A stretch of 64,000 nt of DNA from Polynucleobacter sp. MG-6-Vaara-E2 (GCF_018687695.1 NZ_CP061303.1:186001-250000), one strand, 5' to 3'. Positions 25,037 to 34,678 are shown, counted from the stretch's first letter. Translations and numbers: made by a program. The notes: a model not told the origin generated them from the letters alone.

Positions 25037-25942
25037 ATGAATTCAAATTCATCCGCCGATCTGCAAATTGACCCAAGTCATCATTTGGGCCTCGACGTTT
25101 ATGCGGTTGTAGGCAATCCAATCAGTCATAGCAAGTCTCCTCTCATTCATCAGCAGTTCGCTCAGCAAGCGAAACAGGCGATCCTCTATGGTCGTTTACA
25201 GCCTGAGTTAGATGGGTTTACTAAAGCAGCGAAGACTTTCTTTGCTGCTGGGGGTAAGGGTATGAATGTGACTGTGCCGTTTAAGTTAGATGCTCAGTCA
25301 TTTGCGGATCAATTGACTACACGAGCTCAGTTGGCTGGCGCAGTCAATACCTTGTGGTTCAAGGACGGAAAAATTCATGGCGACAACACAGATGGCGCTG
25401 GCTTGGTACGCGATCTCTTGGCGCAAGGCATTGCTCTTCATGAATCCCGCATTCTGCTCTTAGGTGCTGGTGGTGCTGCGCGTGGCGTGATTGGGCCATT
25501 GCTAGACCAATCACCTAAATGCCTGGTGATTGCCAATCGTTCAAGCGCTAAAGCGGATGAGTTAGTCAAAATCTTTGCAAATTTAGCGGCCTCAAAAGAG
25601 GTTGCGCTGGAATCAAGAACGTTAGCTGATTTGGAGAACTCTGAAAAAACACCCTATTCATTTGATTTGGTAATCAATGCCACTGCTGCTGGCCTATCAG
25701 ATGAATCTCCATTGAGTGCCCTTGCCGTTGGGAATATCTTTACTCCTAGCTCATTTGCTTACGACATGGTCTATGGCAAAACTACAGCATTTATGCAGCA
25801 GGCATTACAGCGCGGTGCGCGCATTAGTGATGGTCTAGGGATGTTGGTCGAACAAGCTGCAGATGCATTCCTGCTCTGGCGTGGAGCTAATCTTGCAAAC
25901 CAGATTGACCCGCGAGCCGTGTTAGCTAAGTTACGCAGTTAA
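25037..25942 (+). CDS. aroE: Shikimate dehydrogenase
   Basis: The 301-residue protein has YAVVGNPISHSKSPLIH (22-38) with the substrate serines, NVTVPFK with the catalytic Lys, DNTDGAGLVRDL with the catalytic Asp, and the NADP loop LLLGAGGAARGV. It reduces 3-dehydroshikimate to shikimate, the step after AroQ. The first 20 residues are an extra polar extension; an alternative start nearer YAVVGNP is not evident. mtgA follows by 25 bp. Confidence 0.95.
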   Translation: MNSNSSADLQIDPSHHLGLDVYAVVGNPISHSKSPLIHQQFAQQAKQAILYGRLQPELDGFTKAAKTFFAAGGKGMNVTVPFKLDAQSFADQLTTRAQLAGAVNTLWFKDGKIHGDNTDGAGLVRDLLAQGIALHESRILLLGAGGAARGVIGPLLDQSPKCLVIANRSSAKADELVKIFANLAASKEVALESRTLADLENSEKTPYSFDLVINATAAGLSDESPLSALAVGNIFTPSSFAYDMVYGKTTAFMQQALQRGARISDGLGMLVEQAADAFLLWRGANLANQIDPRAVLAKLRS

Positions 25943-25967
25943 TTTCACCTGCACATTTCTTTCACGC

Positions 25968-26735
25968 ATGCGCTGGATTACTTACATAGTTAAATGTTTA
26001 TTGGCTGGTTTTATTGCCATGCAGCTGTATTTTGCTGTTCAGATCGGTTTATGGCTTAGTGTTGATCCTGGTAGCACAGCGTTTCAGAGGGCTGAGCGTT
26101 GGCGTTTATGTACTTGGCATTGGTCCTGCCCGGTGTATTCCGTGTGGACTCCCTATGACAAGATTTCTAATAATCTCAAGCGTGCGGTTTTAGTGAGTGA
26201 GGACGATATCTTTTTTCAGCACAAAGGAGTTCGTGTTGAAGATATGCAAAAAGCTTGGGAAAAAAATCAACAGCACAGCCAGCATAAATCAGTGTTTGGC
26301 GGAAAAACTAAAACTCCTCTTCGTGGTGGATCAACCATTACCCAACAACTTGCTAAAAATTTATTTTTATCCTCTGAGCAAAATTATTTCCGCAAAGGAC
26401 AGGAGCTCATCATTACTGGGCTCTTGGAGTTGATGCTTTCAAAGCAAAGATTATTTGAAATTTATCTCAATTCAGTAGAGTGGGGCGAGGGTATTTTCGG
26501 TATTGGAGCGGCTTCGGCCCACTATTACGCCACAATTCCCGCGGTATTAGATCTAGATCAGTCAGCGGCTCTAGCCTCGGCACTGCCGGCGCCAAAGTGT
26601 TTTGATAAAGAACAGTATTGCCGTAGAGGAAGCATTAATTATCCTGCTCGCCAGGAATTTATTCTGGAAAATATGGGTCGAGTTGCTTTGGCGCCCATGC
26701 CTCAACCTAAGACCACAACTAAAAATACGAAGTAG
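25968..26735 (+). CDS. mtgA: Monofunctional peptidoglycan glycosyltransferase
   Basis: The 255-residue protein has an N-terminal membrane helix (about 5-26) and a single GT51 domain: VSEDDIFFQHKGV with the catalytic Glu, GGSTITQQLAKNLFLS, RKGQELIITGLLEL and IYLNSVEWGEGIFGIG. It polymerises lipid II into glycan strands on the periplasmic side. No transpeptidase domain follows, so it is the monofunctional type. The aroE-mtgA order is common in betaproteobacteria. Confidence 0.95.
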   Translation: MRWITYIVKCLLAGFIAMQLYFAVQIGLWLSVDPGSTAFQRAERWRLCTWHWSCPVYSVWTPYDKISNNLKRAVLVSEDDIFFQHKGVRVEDMQKAWEKNQQHSQHKSVFGGKTKTPLRGGSTITQQLAKNLFLSSEQNYFRKGQELIITGLLELMLSKQRLFEIYLNSVEWGEGIFGIGAASAHYYATIPAVLDLDQSAALASALPAPKCFDKEQYCRRGSINYPARQEFILENMGRVALAPMPQPKTTTKNTK

Positions 26736-26750
26736 GTTTGAGGTATTTTT
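26721..26750. terminator. Weak bidirectional hairpin between mtgA and pyrF
   Basis: AAAAATAC (26721-26728) pairs with GTATTTTT (26743-26750) around a 14-nt loop. It overlaps the ends of both convergent genes. The stem is AT-rich and the loop long, so termination may be inefficient. Confidence 0.35.
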
Positions 26751-27588
26751 AGGTGGCAGTGCTTAAGGCATCCCTTGTGCTTTGGGCAGCTTGCCTAGCA
26801 GCTTGTGCAAAATCATCTCCCGAACTCGCATACAAAATCGCTCTTGAAGAGTTGATGATCATGCCAGCACCGGGTTTGCCAGGAATGCTCCCAGCTTTCA
26901 CAGTGGCTTCGATATCGCCACCCTGAGCACCAATGCCAGGAATGAGCAAAGGCATCTCGCCAACAATTGCTCGAACCTTGGCGATCTCCTCTGGGAAGGT
27001 TGCGCCAACGACTAGGCCAATTTGTCCTGAGGCATTCCATTGGGTTGCAGCCAATTTGGCAACATGCAAATACAAAGGTTCACCATTAGGCGAAACATTT
27101 AAAAACTGCAAATCTGATCCACCAGGGTTGGAGGTGCGACACAAGACGATGACGCCTTTGCCATGATGTTTGAGGTAGGGCTCAATCGTGTCAAAGCCCA
27201 TGTATGGGTTTACGGTGATCGCATCTGCGCCATAGCGCTCAAAAGCCTCAAGAGCATACTGGTCAGCTGTACTGCCAATATCCCCTCGCTTGGAATCCAG
27301 AATTACAGGGATATGGGGATGTTTATCTTTGAGGTGGCGAATTAACTTTTCAAGTTGGGCTTCTGCTCGTTGGGAGGCGAAGTAAGCAAATTGGGGTTTA
27401 AAGGCGCATACCAAATCTGCCGTAGTATCTGCGATCTCACGGCAGAACTCAAAGATCCCCTCAGGTTTCCCCTGAAGTGCTGGGGGTAAGCGCTTAGGAT
27501 CTGGGTCAAAACCAACACACAGCATGCTGCCTTGGGAAGCCCATGCAGACTGGAGTTGCTGGTTAAAGGTATTTGAGCGAGAGTTCAT
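26749..27588 (-). CDS. pyrF: Orotidine 5'-phosphate decarboxylase
   Basis: The 279-residue protein is the long, type 2 form: [15 protein letters not shown] near the N-terminus, [17 protein letters not shown] with the catalytic Lys-Asp network, [13 protein letters not shown], and [13 protein letters not shown] at the phosphate site. It makes UMP, the last step of pyrimidine synthesis. It is convergent with mtgA and divergent from corA. pyrB and pyrR of the same pathway lie at about 53.5-55 kb. Confidence 0.95.
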   Translation of the reverse strand: MNSRSNTFNQQLQSAWASQGSMLCVGFDPDPKRLPPALQGKPEGIFEFCREIADTTADLVCAFKPQFAYFASQRAEAQLEKLIRHLKDKHPHIPVILDSKRGDIGSTADQYALEAFERYGADAITVNPYMGFDTIEPYLKHHGKGVIVLCRTSNPGGSDLQFLNVSPNGEPLYLHVAKLAATQWNASGQIGLVVGATFPEEIAKVRAIVGEMPLLIPGIGAQGGDIEATVKAGSIPGKPGAGMIINSSRAILYASSGDDFAQAARQAAQSTRDALSTAT

Positions 27589-27661
27589 TGTAATTAGCTT
27601 ATTTTAGTGAGACTGTCATCCTCTATAGGATAAACTAGCGCACATTCCTTAGGAGTTCACC

Positions 27662-28627
27662 ATGATCAACTTGTTCGTCCTGCAAAATGGCCGCCTCTCT
27701 CAAGAGCAAGTAGAAGATCGCAATGAATTATTGCAATATGCCAATCCTATCTGGATTGACGTAGTTGATCCAGAGGAAGAAGAGCTTATTTGGATTAAAG
27801 AGGCTTTTGGAGTGCTTTTACCTGAGTTGGATGACTTGGGTGATTTGGAAGCTTCCGCTCGTTATTTTGAGGCCGATGATGGCCACCTCCATATTCGTAC
27901 TGATTTCTTGTTGGATGAAGAAGAAACTTCTCGCAACGTGCGCGTTGCGTTCGTTCTTACCAAGCAAGTGCTGTTCTCTATTCATGATGAAGACCTGCCC
28001 GTATTCCGCTTAGTGCGTTTGCGTGCACGTTTACGCCCAGGCTCCGTGAGCAATGCTAAAGACGTATTGCTCGATTTATATTCCACAGATGCTGAGTATT
28101 CTGCAGATGCATTGGAAGAAGTTTATGAAAATCTGGAGCAAGCAGGTAAACGCGTCTTGCAAGATGATATTAATGACGCTGATGCTGAGCAAGTTCTTGA
28201 AACGATTGCAAAAGAAGAAGATACCAACGGACGTATTCGTCGTAATGTGATGGATACCCGCAGAGCTTTATCCTTTCTGATGCGCAGTAAGTTACTCTCT
28301 GATGAACAGCAAGAAGAAGCGCGTCAAATTTTGCGTGATATTGATTCTCTCGAGAACCATACTGCTTTCTTATTCGACAAGATTAACTTCTTAATGGATG
28401 CGACAGTTGGTTTTATTAACTTGAATCAATCAAAGATTATCAAGATCTTCTCGGTGGTATCTGTTGCCTTAATGCCACCTACTTTACTGGCCAGTATCTG
28501 GGGCATGAACTACAAGCATATGCCTGAGCTCGATGCGACTTGGGGTTACCCAATGGCTATTATTGCTATGTGCATTTCTGCGATTATTCCTCTGTGGTAC
28601 TTCCATCACAAAGGGTGGATGAAGTAA
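27662..28627 (+). CDS. corA: Magnesium/cobalt transport protein CorA
   Basis: The 321-residue protein has a large acidic cytoplasmic domain, then two C-terminal membrane helices (about 255-278 and 296-314) with the pore signature GMN at 281-283 and the short periplasmic loop YKHMPELDA. It forms pentameric Mg2+ channels in the inner membrane. The start has AGGAG at 27650-27654. It stands alone between pyrF and the CinA-type gene, with no Mg riboswitch visible in its short leader. Confidence 0.95.
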   Translation: MINLFVLQNGRLSQEQVEDRNELLQYANPIWIDVVDPEEEELIWIKEAFGVLLPELDDLGDLEASARYFEADDGHLHIRTDFLLDEEETSRNVRVAFVLTKQVLFSIHDEDLPVFRLVRLRARLRPGSVSNAKDVLLDLYSTDAEYSADALEEVYENLEQAGKRVLQDDINDADAEQVLETIAKEEDTNGRIRRNVMDTRRALSFLMRSKLLSDEQQEEARQILRDIDSLENHTAFLFDKINFLMDATVGFINLNQSKIIKIFSVVSVALMPPTLLASIWGMNYKHMPELDATWGYPMAIIAMCISAIIPLWYFHHKGWMK

Positions 28628-28628
28628 T

Positions 28629-29135
28629 TTAATTTTCGAGTAGTTTAGCTAATTCGTTCAATACGTAATTACAAGCTTGCTCGCGGATCGCTTGACGATC
28701 GCCATCAAAGTGCATGGTTTTTGTTAACACCCTGTTTTCGCCACTATCGTTATGAATAGCCCAGCCAAAGCAAACGGTTCCCACCGGTTTTTCTGCTGAG
28801 CCACCCATTGGACCTGCAATGCCAGTAATAGAAATGGCAGCATTGGCTCCGGAACTTAGTTGCGCACCCTCTGCCATTGCTTTGGCAACCTGCTCGCTGA
28901 CAGCTCCAAAGGATTGAATGAGCTTAGATGGAACCCCCAGGCTGTCCTCCTTAGCTGCGTTGCTATAGGTAATATAGCCGCGCTCAAACCACTCGCTTGA
29001 GCCTGCCAAATCAGTGAGGGTGGCACAGACTAAGCCTCCAGTACAAGATTCAGCTACTGCAATCTTCCAATTTTTAGCGAGCAAAATTTCTGCTAAGGTT
29101 TTAACGGTATGCAGTGATTGCATATTTAAGCCCAT
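28629..29135 (-). CDS. pncC: CinA C-terminal-type nicotinamide-nucleotide amidohydrolase
   Basis: The 168-residue protein contains VAESCTGGLVCATLTD with the catalytic serine and ITGIAGPMGGSAEKPVGTV, the CinA/PncC domain. It should deamidate NMN to nicotinic acid mononucleotide in NAD recycling. As written its start (29135) overlaps pgpA by 10 nt; an ATG four codons later (29123) would follow pgpA without overlap. It is the last of thiL-pgpA-pncC, one operon. Confidence 0.9.
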   Translation of the reverse strand: MGLNMQSLHTVKTLAEILLAKNWKIAVAESCTGGLVCATLTDLAGSSEWFERGYITYSNAAKEDSLGVPSKLIQSFGAVSEQVAKAMAEGAQLSSGANAAISITGIAGPMGGSAEKPVGTVCFGWAIHNDSGENRVLTKTMHFDGDRQAIREQACNYVLNELAKLLEN

Positions 29136-29695
29136 CCCATATGAGTAATTGCTACTAGCGTAAGAGCGATGATTAAGAGAGTGAAGAGAGCTGCTGCAAG
29201 ATCATCCACCATGATGCCAAATCCATGCCACCATATTTGTAGTGAGTTAGATGGTGTATCGGAGTTTTCTGTATTTTTAAAATGGCGATCAATCATGCCG
29301 ATCGGTCCAGGTTTGACGGCATCAAAAAATCGGAATAATGCGAATGCTAGGATTTGCATCCAAAGGTTAGTTGGCATGATGAATACCAATACCAACCAAA
29401 AAGCTACCATTTCATCCCAAACAATTCCCCCAAAATCTTTTCTACCCAATTCTTCGCTGACTTTGCCGCAGATCCAGCAACCCAACACTAAGCTACTGCC
29501 AATGATCCAAAAAAACGCTTCTGAGGACAGGAAATATTCTGCAATCAAAAAAGCTGCCCAGGCCCAAAGAGTACCTGCAGTCCCAGGCGCTATGGGGCTT
29601 AGACCGCTACCAAAACCAAAAGCTAAAGTGCGACTAGCTGCCTTTAACATCCACGTAAAGTTCGGCGTTACTTCAGGTGGATGGTGATTTGTCAT
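29126..29695 (-). CDS. pgpA: Phosphatidylglycerophosphatase A
   Basis: The 189-residue membrane protein has GFGSGLSPIAPGTAGTLWAW (about 32-51), RFFDAVKPGPIGMIDR with the conserved Asp, and GFGIMVDDLAAAL near the C-terminus, the PgpA motifs. Four hydrophobic segments are visible. It dephosphorylates phosphatidylglycerophosphate to phosphatidylglycerol. Its ATG overlaps the thiL stop (ATGA, 29692-29695), the same coupling seen in many proteobacteria. Confidence 0.95.
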   Translation of the reverse strand: MTNHHPPEVTPNFTWMLKAASRTLAFGFGSGLSPIAPGTAGTLWAWAAFLIAEYFLSSEAFFWIIGSSLVLGCWICGKVSEELGRKDFGGIVWDEMVAFWLVLVFIMPTNLWMQILAFALFRFFDAVKPGPIGMIDRHFKNTENSDTPSNSLQIWWHGFGIMVDDLAAALFTLLIIALTLVAITHMGWA

Positions 29696-30702
29696 TGCGC
29701 AAAGTGGTCAAAAGATTTGAGGAGTGCAGCAGCATCAGCATCACCAATGACATTTCCATCTGTACCGATAATGTGAATGGCCGATTGCTCATTTTGCTTA
29801 GCAGTAATACAACCTATACGTGTGAGAGGGAGCTTTAAGGATTTACCAATTTCTTGGATGACATCACGTTGCTTGACTGGGGCAGTAAAGCACAATTCGT
29901 AATCATCACCACCGCTAGCAGCAAACTGATTTTGGATTGCAAGATCTTGCTTTTGCAGCGTCGCTGACTTGGGAAGATTGTCTAAAAAAATTTCTGCATC
30001 CACTTTTGATTGCTTCAATAGATGTTTTAAATCCCCAAGCAAGCCATCAGAAATATCTAGAGCAGCATTTGCTATGCCTCCAAGTTTGAGTCCAAGTTCA
30101 ACCCTTGGTGTAGGTTGATGCATGCGGTGCTCAACAGTCTTCAGTTCGTCTTCAGAGAGCTTGATTTCATGACGCAATGCAGCAAGACAGAGCCTTGCGT
30201 CGCCAATCGTTCCTGAAACCCAAATATCATCCTCGATTTTTGCCCCTGATCTACGAATGGCTTTTTCAGGATGAACACTGCCGATGGCGGTAATTGAGAT
30301 GGTTAAGGGGCCGGCAGTAGTGTCACCACCAATTAGCGGACAAGAAAATAGATTGGCGACTGCAAACAAGCCCTTAGAAAAGCTTTCTAGCCATTGCGTA
30401 TCAACTGCTGGCAGGGCAATCGCCAAAGTAAATCCCAGGGGTTTGGCGCCCATTGCAGCTAGGTCAGAGAGGTTTACAGCAAGGGCTTTGCGGCCCAAAT
30501 GCTCAGAATCTGTGCCAACAAAGAAATGCCGCCCTTCGACCAGCATATCGCTGGTAATCGCTATTTCTTCTCCAGGCAAAGGCTTTATCAGGGCACAGTC
30601 ATCACCGATACCCAAACTCAGGGTAGAGTTCGAAGCGCTCCCCGTTTTAAAAAAACGTTCAATGAGATCGAATTCGCCCATTGGGCCAGAATCAGAATGC
30701 AT
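29692..30702 (-). CDS. thiL: Thiamine-monophosphate kinase
   Basis: The 336-residue protein begins with GEFDLIERFF (9-18), then GIGDDCALI with metal-binding Asp residues, VNLSDLAAMGAKP and ALDISDGLLGDLKH, the ThiL motifs. It phosphorylates thiamine monophosphate to the active diphosphate. The start is uncertain: ATG 30702 lacks a well-spaced Shine-Dalgarno, and ATG 30681 would begin right at MGEFDLIERFF. It heads the thiL-pgpA-pncC operon and diverges from maeB. Confidence 0.95.
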   Translation of the reverse strand: MHSDSGPMGEFDLIERFFKTGSASNSTLSLGIGDDCALIKPLPGEEIAITSDMLVEGRHFFVGTDSEHLGRKALAVNLSDLAAMGAKPLGFTLAIALPAVDTQWLESFSKGLFAVANLFSCPLIGGDTTAGPLTISITAIGSVHPEKAIRRSGAKIEDDIWVSGTIGDARLCLAALRHEIKLSEDELKTVEHRMHQPTPRVELGLKLGGIANAALDISDGLLGDLKHLLKQSKVDAEIFLDNLPKSATLQKQDLAIQNQFAASGGDDYELCFTAPVKQRDVIQEIGKSLKLPLTRIGCITAKQNEQSAIHIIGTDGNVIGDADAAALLKSFDHFAQ

Positions 30703-30707
30703 GCCTC

Positions 30708-30713
30708 ATTTTA
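30708..30713 (-). promoter_or_regulatory. Candidate -10 element of thiL (leaderless arrangement)
   Basis: Reverse-strand TAAAAT (5 of 6) ends 5 nt before the ATG at 30702. If used, the message would begin about at the start codon and would favour 30702 over the internal ATG 30681. Confidence 0.28.
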
Positions 30714-30807
30714 TGGCTCTTGGGGGTGCAATGCGAGAGAGGAATAGAATTAATGGCTTACAAGTCTTCAAGTAGCGAAGATTAAACAGAACTAAGTGAG
30801 TTAGTGG

Positions 30808-33129
30808 ATGAGCAAAGAAAATAGCAAAGATCAACAGATTGCGGCTTTAAGAGAGGCTGCCCTTCAGTATCACGAGTTTCCGGTTCCTGGAAAAATCGAG
30901 ATTGCCCCAACTAAGCAACTCACCAACCAACGTGATTTAGCGCTTGCTTACACACCAGGTGTTGCAGCGCCTTGCGAAGAGATTGTGAAAGATCCCGCAA
31001 ATGCTTTTAAGTACACCGCTCGTGGCAATTTAGTTGGCGTGATTACAAACGGTACCGCTGTTCTAGGTTTAGGAAATATTGGTCCATTGGCTAGCAAGCC
31101 AGTGATGGAAGGTAAAGCAGTTCTGTTTAAGAAATTTGCTGGTATTGATGTTTTCGATATTGAGGTAAATGAAAACGATCCTGAGAAGCTCGTAGAAATT
31201 ATTGCGGCACTTGAGCCCACTTTTGGCGGTATCAATTTAGAAGACATTAAAGCGCCAGATTGCTTTGTAGTTGAGCGTAAATTACAAGCACGCATGAAGA
31301 TTCCGGTCTTTCATGATGATCAGCATGGCACTGCGATTGTGGTTGCGGCTGCGATCCTCAATGGCCTGAAGGTTGTTGGCAAGGATGTTGGTAATGTGAA
31401 GCTCGTTACTTCTGGTGCAGGCGCGGCCGCTCTGGCTTGTTTGGATTTATTGGTTGATTTAGGTATTCCACGTAAAAACATTTGGGTAACTGACCTAGCT
31501 GGCGTCGCTTACAAAGGTCGTAAAGAATTGATGGATCCAGAGAAGGAGCCGTTCTGTCAAGAGACTGATCTGCGTACTTTGGATCAAGTGATTGCTGATG
31601 CGGATATTTTCTTGGGTCTTTCTGCTGGTGGTGTATTGAAGCAAGACATGGTTAAGAAGATGGCAGATAAGCCATTGATTTATGCCCTTGCAAATCCAAC
31701 CCCAGAAATCTTGCCGGAAGAAGTGAAAGCTGTTCGCCCTGATGCGGTGATGGCAACTGGCCGTACTGATTATCCGAATCAAGTGAATAACGTGTTGTGC
31801 TTCCCATTTATTTTCCGTGGCGCTTTAGATGTTGGTGCAACGACTATTACGCGTGGCATGGAAGTTGCTGCTGTAAAAGCGGTTGCAGAGTTAGCCCAAG
31901 CAGAACAAAGTGAAGTGGTGACCTCAGTTTACGGAATTGAAAATCTATCTTTTGGCCCCGAGTATTTGATTCCAAAGCCATTTGATCCTCGCTTGATTAC
32001 AGTGATCGCTCCTGCAGTCGCTAAAGCAGCAATGGATGATGGCGTTGCCTCTCGCCCAATTAAAGATTTCGATGCTTATCGCAATCAGTTGCAACAGTTT
32101 GTGTATCACTCTGGTACTTTGATGAAGCCTCTCTTCAGTATTGCGAAGAGGGTTCCTGCAAATCAAAAACGCATTGTCTTTGCAGAGGGTGAAGATGAGC
32201 GCGTATTGCGTGCAGTACAGATCATTCTGGATGAGCATTTAGCTACTCCAATTCTGATCGGTCGCCCAGCGGTGATAGAACATCGTATCGAGAAGTTTGG
32301 CTTACGCATGAAGGCAGGCGATGACTTTGAGATTGTTAATCCAGAAAATGATTCCCGCTTCCGTGATTTCTGGCAAACCTACCTCGGGCTCACGGAGCGT
32401 AAAGGTGTAACTCAGTCATTTGCTAAGCTTGAAGTGCGACGTCGCAATAGTTTGATTGGCAGCCTATTGATTCAAAAAGGCATGGCTGATGGCATGATTT
32501 CTGGCACGGTCGGTAATTTAGCGACACACCTTAAGTATGTTGATGAGGTGATCGGTCGTGAGCCAGGTGCAAATGTATATGGCGCAATGTCTGGTTTGAT
32601 TTTGCCTGGCCGCCAAGTATTCTTGGTGGATACCCACATCAATATCGATCCAACTGCAGAACAATTGGCTGAGTTGACTTTGATGGCCGCAAGCGAAATG
32701 CGTAAGTTAGGCTTGGTGCCAAAAGTTGCACTTTTGTCGCATTCAAATTTTGGTTCTAGCAATGCCCCATCTGCAGTCAAGATGCGCGAAGTATTGGCTT
32801 TATTGAAAAATGCAGATCCAACCTTAGAGGTGGATGGGGAGATGCACGGAGATAGCGCACTCGATGTAACTATTCGTGAAGGTGCCGTGTCTTCATCATC
32901 ATTGAAGGGTGATGCTAATCTCTTGGTTCTGCCAAATATCGATGCGGCAAACATTTCCTATAACTTGCTCAAAACGGCTGCAGGAAATGGTATTGCGATC
33001 GGACCTCTGCTGTTAGGTGTTGCCAAGCCAATTCACATTTTGACCCCAGCTGCGACCGTTCGTCGAATTGTGAACGTGACAACATTGGCTGTAGTTGAGG
33101 CGGCAAGCAACGCTAGAGGTATTTCTTAG
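30808..33129 (+). CDS. maeB: NADP-dependent malic enzyme with C-terminal phosphotransacetylase-like domain
   Basis: The 773-residue protein is a two-part MaeB. The malic part (about 1-430) has [14 protein letters not shown] with the catalytic Tyr, [11 protein letters not shown] with metal ligands and [17 protein letters not shown] for the cofactor. The C-terminal part (about 440-773) resembles phosphotransacetylase ([41 protein letters not shown]) and in known MaeB proteins serves acetyl-CoA sensing and oligomerisation, not catalysis. It decarboxylates malate to pyruvate, giving NADPH. A clear promoter was not identified. Confidence 0.96.
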   Translation: MSKENSKDQQIAALREAALQYHEFPVPGKIEIAPTKQLTNQRDLALAYTPGVAAPCEEIVKDPANAFKYTARGNLVGVITNGTAVLGLGNIGPLASKPVMEGKAVLFKKFAGIDVFDIEVNENDPEKLVEIIAALEPTFGGINLEDIKAPDCFVVERKLQARMKIPVFHDDQHGTAIVVAAAILNGLKVVGKDVGNVKLVTSGAGAAALACLDLLVDLGIPRKNIWVTDLAGVAYKGRKELMDPEKEPFCQETDLRTLDQVIADADIFLGLSAGGVLKQDMVKKMADKPLIYALANPTPEILPEEVKAVRPDAVMATGRTDYPNQVNNVLCFPFIFRGALDVGATTITRGMEVAAVKAVAELAQAEQSEVVTSVYGIENLSFGPEYLIPKPFDPRLITVIAPAVAKAAMDDGVASRPIKDFDAYRNQLQQFVYHSGTLMKPLFSIAKRVPANQKRIVFAEGEDERVLRAVQIILDEHLATPILIGRPAVIEHRIEKFGLRMKAGDDFEIVNPENDSRFRDFWQTYLGLTERKGVTQSFAKLEVRRRNSLIGSLLIQKGMADGMISGTVGNLATHLKYVDEVIGREPGANVYGAMSGLILPGRQVFLVDTHINIDPTAEQLAELTLMAASEMRKLGLVPKVALLSHSNFGSSNAPSAVKMREVLALLKNADPTLEVDGEMHGDSALDVTIREGAVSSSSLKGDANLLVLPNIDAANISYNLLKTAAGNGIAIGPLLLGVAKPIHILTPAATVRRIVNVTTLAVVEAASNARGIS

Positions 33130-33136
33130 GGATTTC

Positions 33137-33172
33137 TAATTTATGTAAGTTATCACTAACTTACATAAATTA
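33137..33172. repeat. Perfect 16-bp AT-rich inverted repeat downstream of maeB
   Basis: TAATTTATGTAAGTTA (33137-33152) and its exact complement (33157-33172) flank a TCAC loop. Only three GC pairs are in the stem and no T-run follows, so it is an atypical terminator. A second, smaller inverted repeat, TATATAA (33177-33183) with TTATATA (33193-33199), follows. It may be a protein-binding site, an RNA stem protecting the maeB 3' end, or a terminator of the AT-rich kind. Confidence 0.85.
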
Positions 33173-33257
33173 ATTCTATATAAATCAATAAGTTATATAA
33201 AAAGACCTGTATTTGGGCTTGATTTGATGGCTTGTTAAGGGTAACCTAGCACCCATC

Positions 33258-33878
33258 ATGAATAATCGCTCTGAAAACACCAATACAGCTAGCTTCGACG
33301 AACATAGCCGCGCTGAAAGTTGGGACAGCAATGATCGTCTAGAAACCGAATCGTCCGCTGCCAATGTCTATGCCCAGGGTGGTTTATCTCGTTTACAAAC
33401 CTATGCAGCAAATCAAGTTTCGGGGAAAAAAGTGACAGCTTCTTGGCGTGCCGCTTTGGCCGTTCGTGATGCCGGACCACCGGCTATGTTGCGCAGCGTG
33501 CGCACTAACATCGTGCAATCTATTCGTGCTTTCCGTACACCAGATTTACAGGAGGCGGCTACAGAACTAGGCCAACACTTCATCTACGCGAATTGCACCA
33601 ATGCAATGACCAAAGGTGAGGTTCTTGAGGCGATTGCAATTGCTTACTCTTTTACAAAACAGCAAGCAAAAAACTTTGATCCTTTGTTGGATGCCTTGAC
33701 GACAACTACTGATAAAGCCGGTCAACAACCGGGCTTCGTAGTTGTGCTCGAAGGTTTACCTTGCACTCAAAAATTTGATAAAGAAGCTCGCGAGACCTTG
33801 CTAGATGTATTCCGTGATGCCGTGGATTATTGGGCTGAGCGTCGTACGCCGTATCGCGTGTTCTACTCTTTTGCCTAA
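33258..33878 (+). CDS. Barstar-family protein
   Basis: The 206-residue protein has a polar, disordered N-terminus (about 1-75) and a C-terminal barstar-like domain (about 105-206) with HFIYANCTNAMTKGEVLEAI, NFDPLLDALTTTTDKAG, GFVVVLEGLP and a final FYSF. Barstar-type proteins inhibit secreted ribonucleases of the barnase kind. No barnase-like gene is visible nearby, and relatives carry this gene as a lone chromosomal gene, so a classical toxin partner is doubtful. No Shine-Dalgarno is seen; the gene ends at a hairpin terminator. Confidence 0.75.
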   Translation: MNNRSENTNTASFDEHSRAESWDSNDRLETESSAANVYAQGGLSRLQTYAANQVSGKKVTASWRAALAVRDAGPPAMLRSVRTNIVQSIRAFRTPDLQEAATELGQHFIYANCTNAMTKGEVLEAIAIAYSFTKQQAKNFDPLLDALTTTTDKAGQQPGFVVVLEGLPCTQKFDKEARETLLDVFRDAVDYWAERRTPYRVFYSFA

Positions 33879-33901
33879 TAGCAAAAGTCTTTGAACCCCT
33901 G

Positions 33902-33927
33902 AAATCGCCTCTACTTGAGGCGATTTT
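33902..33927. terminator. Hairpin between barstar-family gene and rsmE
   Basis: AAATCGCCTC (33902-33911) pairs with GAGGCGATTT (33917-33926) around TACTT, followed by TTTTGTATTT-type sequence on the forward strand. The rsmE stop codon (33911-33913) lies inside the hairpin, so on the reverse strand the last rsmE codons form one arm. It probably terminates the forward gene and may serve rsmE too. Confidence 0.8.
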
Positions 33928-34672
33928 GTATTTCAGGGTTCCAAACACTGTGTATCGCTGTAATCGCTACAACCCCAGCTGTTTCGGTGCGTAGAACCCG
34001 TTCTCCTAAGGATACGATTTGATAGCCTGCAGCTTGCGCTTGAGCCTCTTCTTCGGGTGTATGACCACCTTCAGGCCCAATCATTAAGACAATATCTTGT
34101 GGGTCGTTTTCCATCAAAACCGAGTACACGCTTTTTGTGGCATCTGGACTGAGCAATAGTTTGAGTGCAGGCTTTGGGCTTGTTTTTAAGTAGTCTGCAA
34201 AAGTTTGGATCGGTTCAAGCCGCGCAAGTACTGTTCTGTCACATTGTTCGCATGCAGCTTGAATGATCCCTTGCCAGTGAACCAGACGCTTTAGAGCACG
34301 CTCTTGATCGCTTGAGCGGGTAAGCCTCAGAATGGATCGCTCACACTGCATTGGAGCGATGGCTTGGGCGCCAGTTTCTACGGCTTTTTCAACAATCCAA
34401 TCCATTTTGTCTCCACCAGCCAAGCCTTGGGCCAAAGTAATGGCATAAGGGGTCTCTCGATGGGTGTCGGTCCGGATTTCGCTGATTAGGGCTAAACCAC
34501 TTTTTCTACTCAAAGACAGAAGTTCCGCCTGAGCAATTTGCCCTTTTCCGTCAAATACTGGAAAAGACTCACCAGCCTGAACGCGCCTAACGCGTAAATG
34601 GTGGGCAACCTCTGGGGTGAGGGCGGTGGGCTTTTGGGATTCCCATGGTCCGGGAAGATAAAATTGAGGCAT
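33911..34672 (-). CDS. rsmE: 16S rRNA (uracil-1498-N3)-methyltransferase
   Basis: The SPOUT-fold protein starts MPQFYLPGPW and ends with GPEGGHTPEEEAQA and LGERVLRTETAGVVAI, the RsmE signature around the knotted SAM site. The frame is open 12 codons further (to 34708), but the ATG at 34672 gives the normal 253-residue form and has a TATATT hexamer 6 nt upstream. It methylates U1498 at the decoding centre. It diverges from tkt with 43 bp between starts. Confidence 0.94.
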   Translation of the reverse strand: MPQFYLPGPWESQKPTALTPEVAHHLRVRRVQAGESFPVFDGKGQIAQAELLSLSRKSGLALISEIRTDTHRETPYAITLAQGLAGGDKMDWIVEKAVETGAQAIAPMQCERSILRLTRSSDQERALKRLVHWQGIIQAACEQCDRTVLARLEPIQTFADYLKTSPKPALKLLLSPDATKSVYSVLMENDPQDIVLMIGPEGGHTPEEEAQAQAAGYQIVSLGERVLRTETAGVVAITAIHSVWNPEIQNRLK

Positions 34673-34678
34673 TACTGA

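Noticed and set aside
29169..29687. 172-codon forward frame antisense to pgpA
   Set aside because: pgpA has all family motifs and is coupled to thiL; the forward frame has none.
30284..30775. 163-codon forward frame antisense to thiL
   Set aside because: Shadow of a well-supported gene; no family features.
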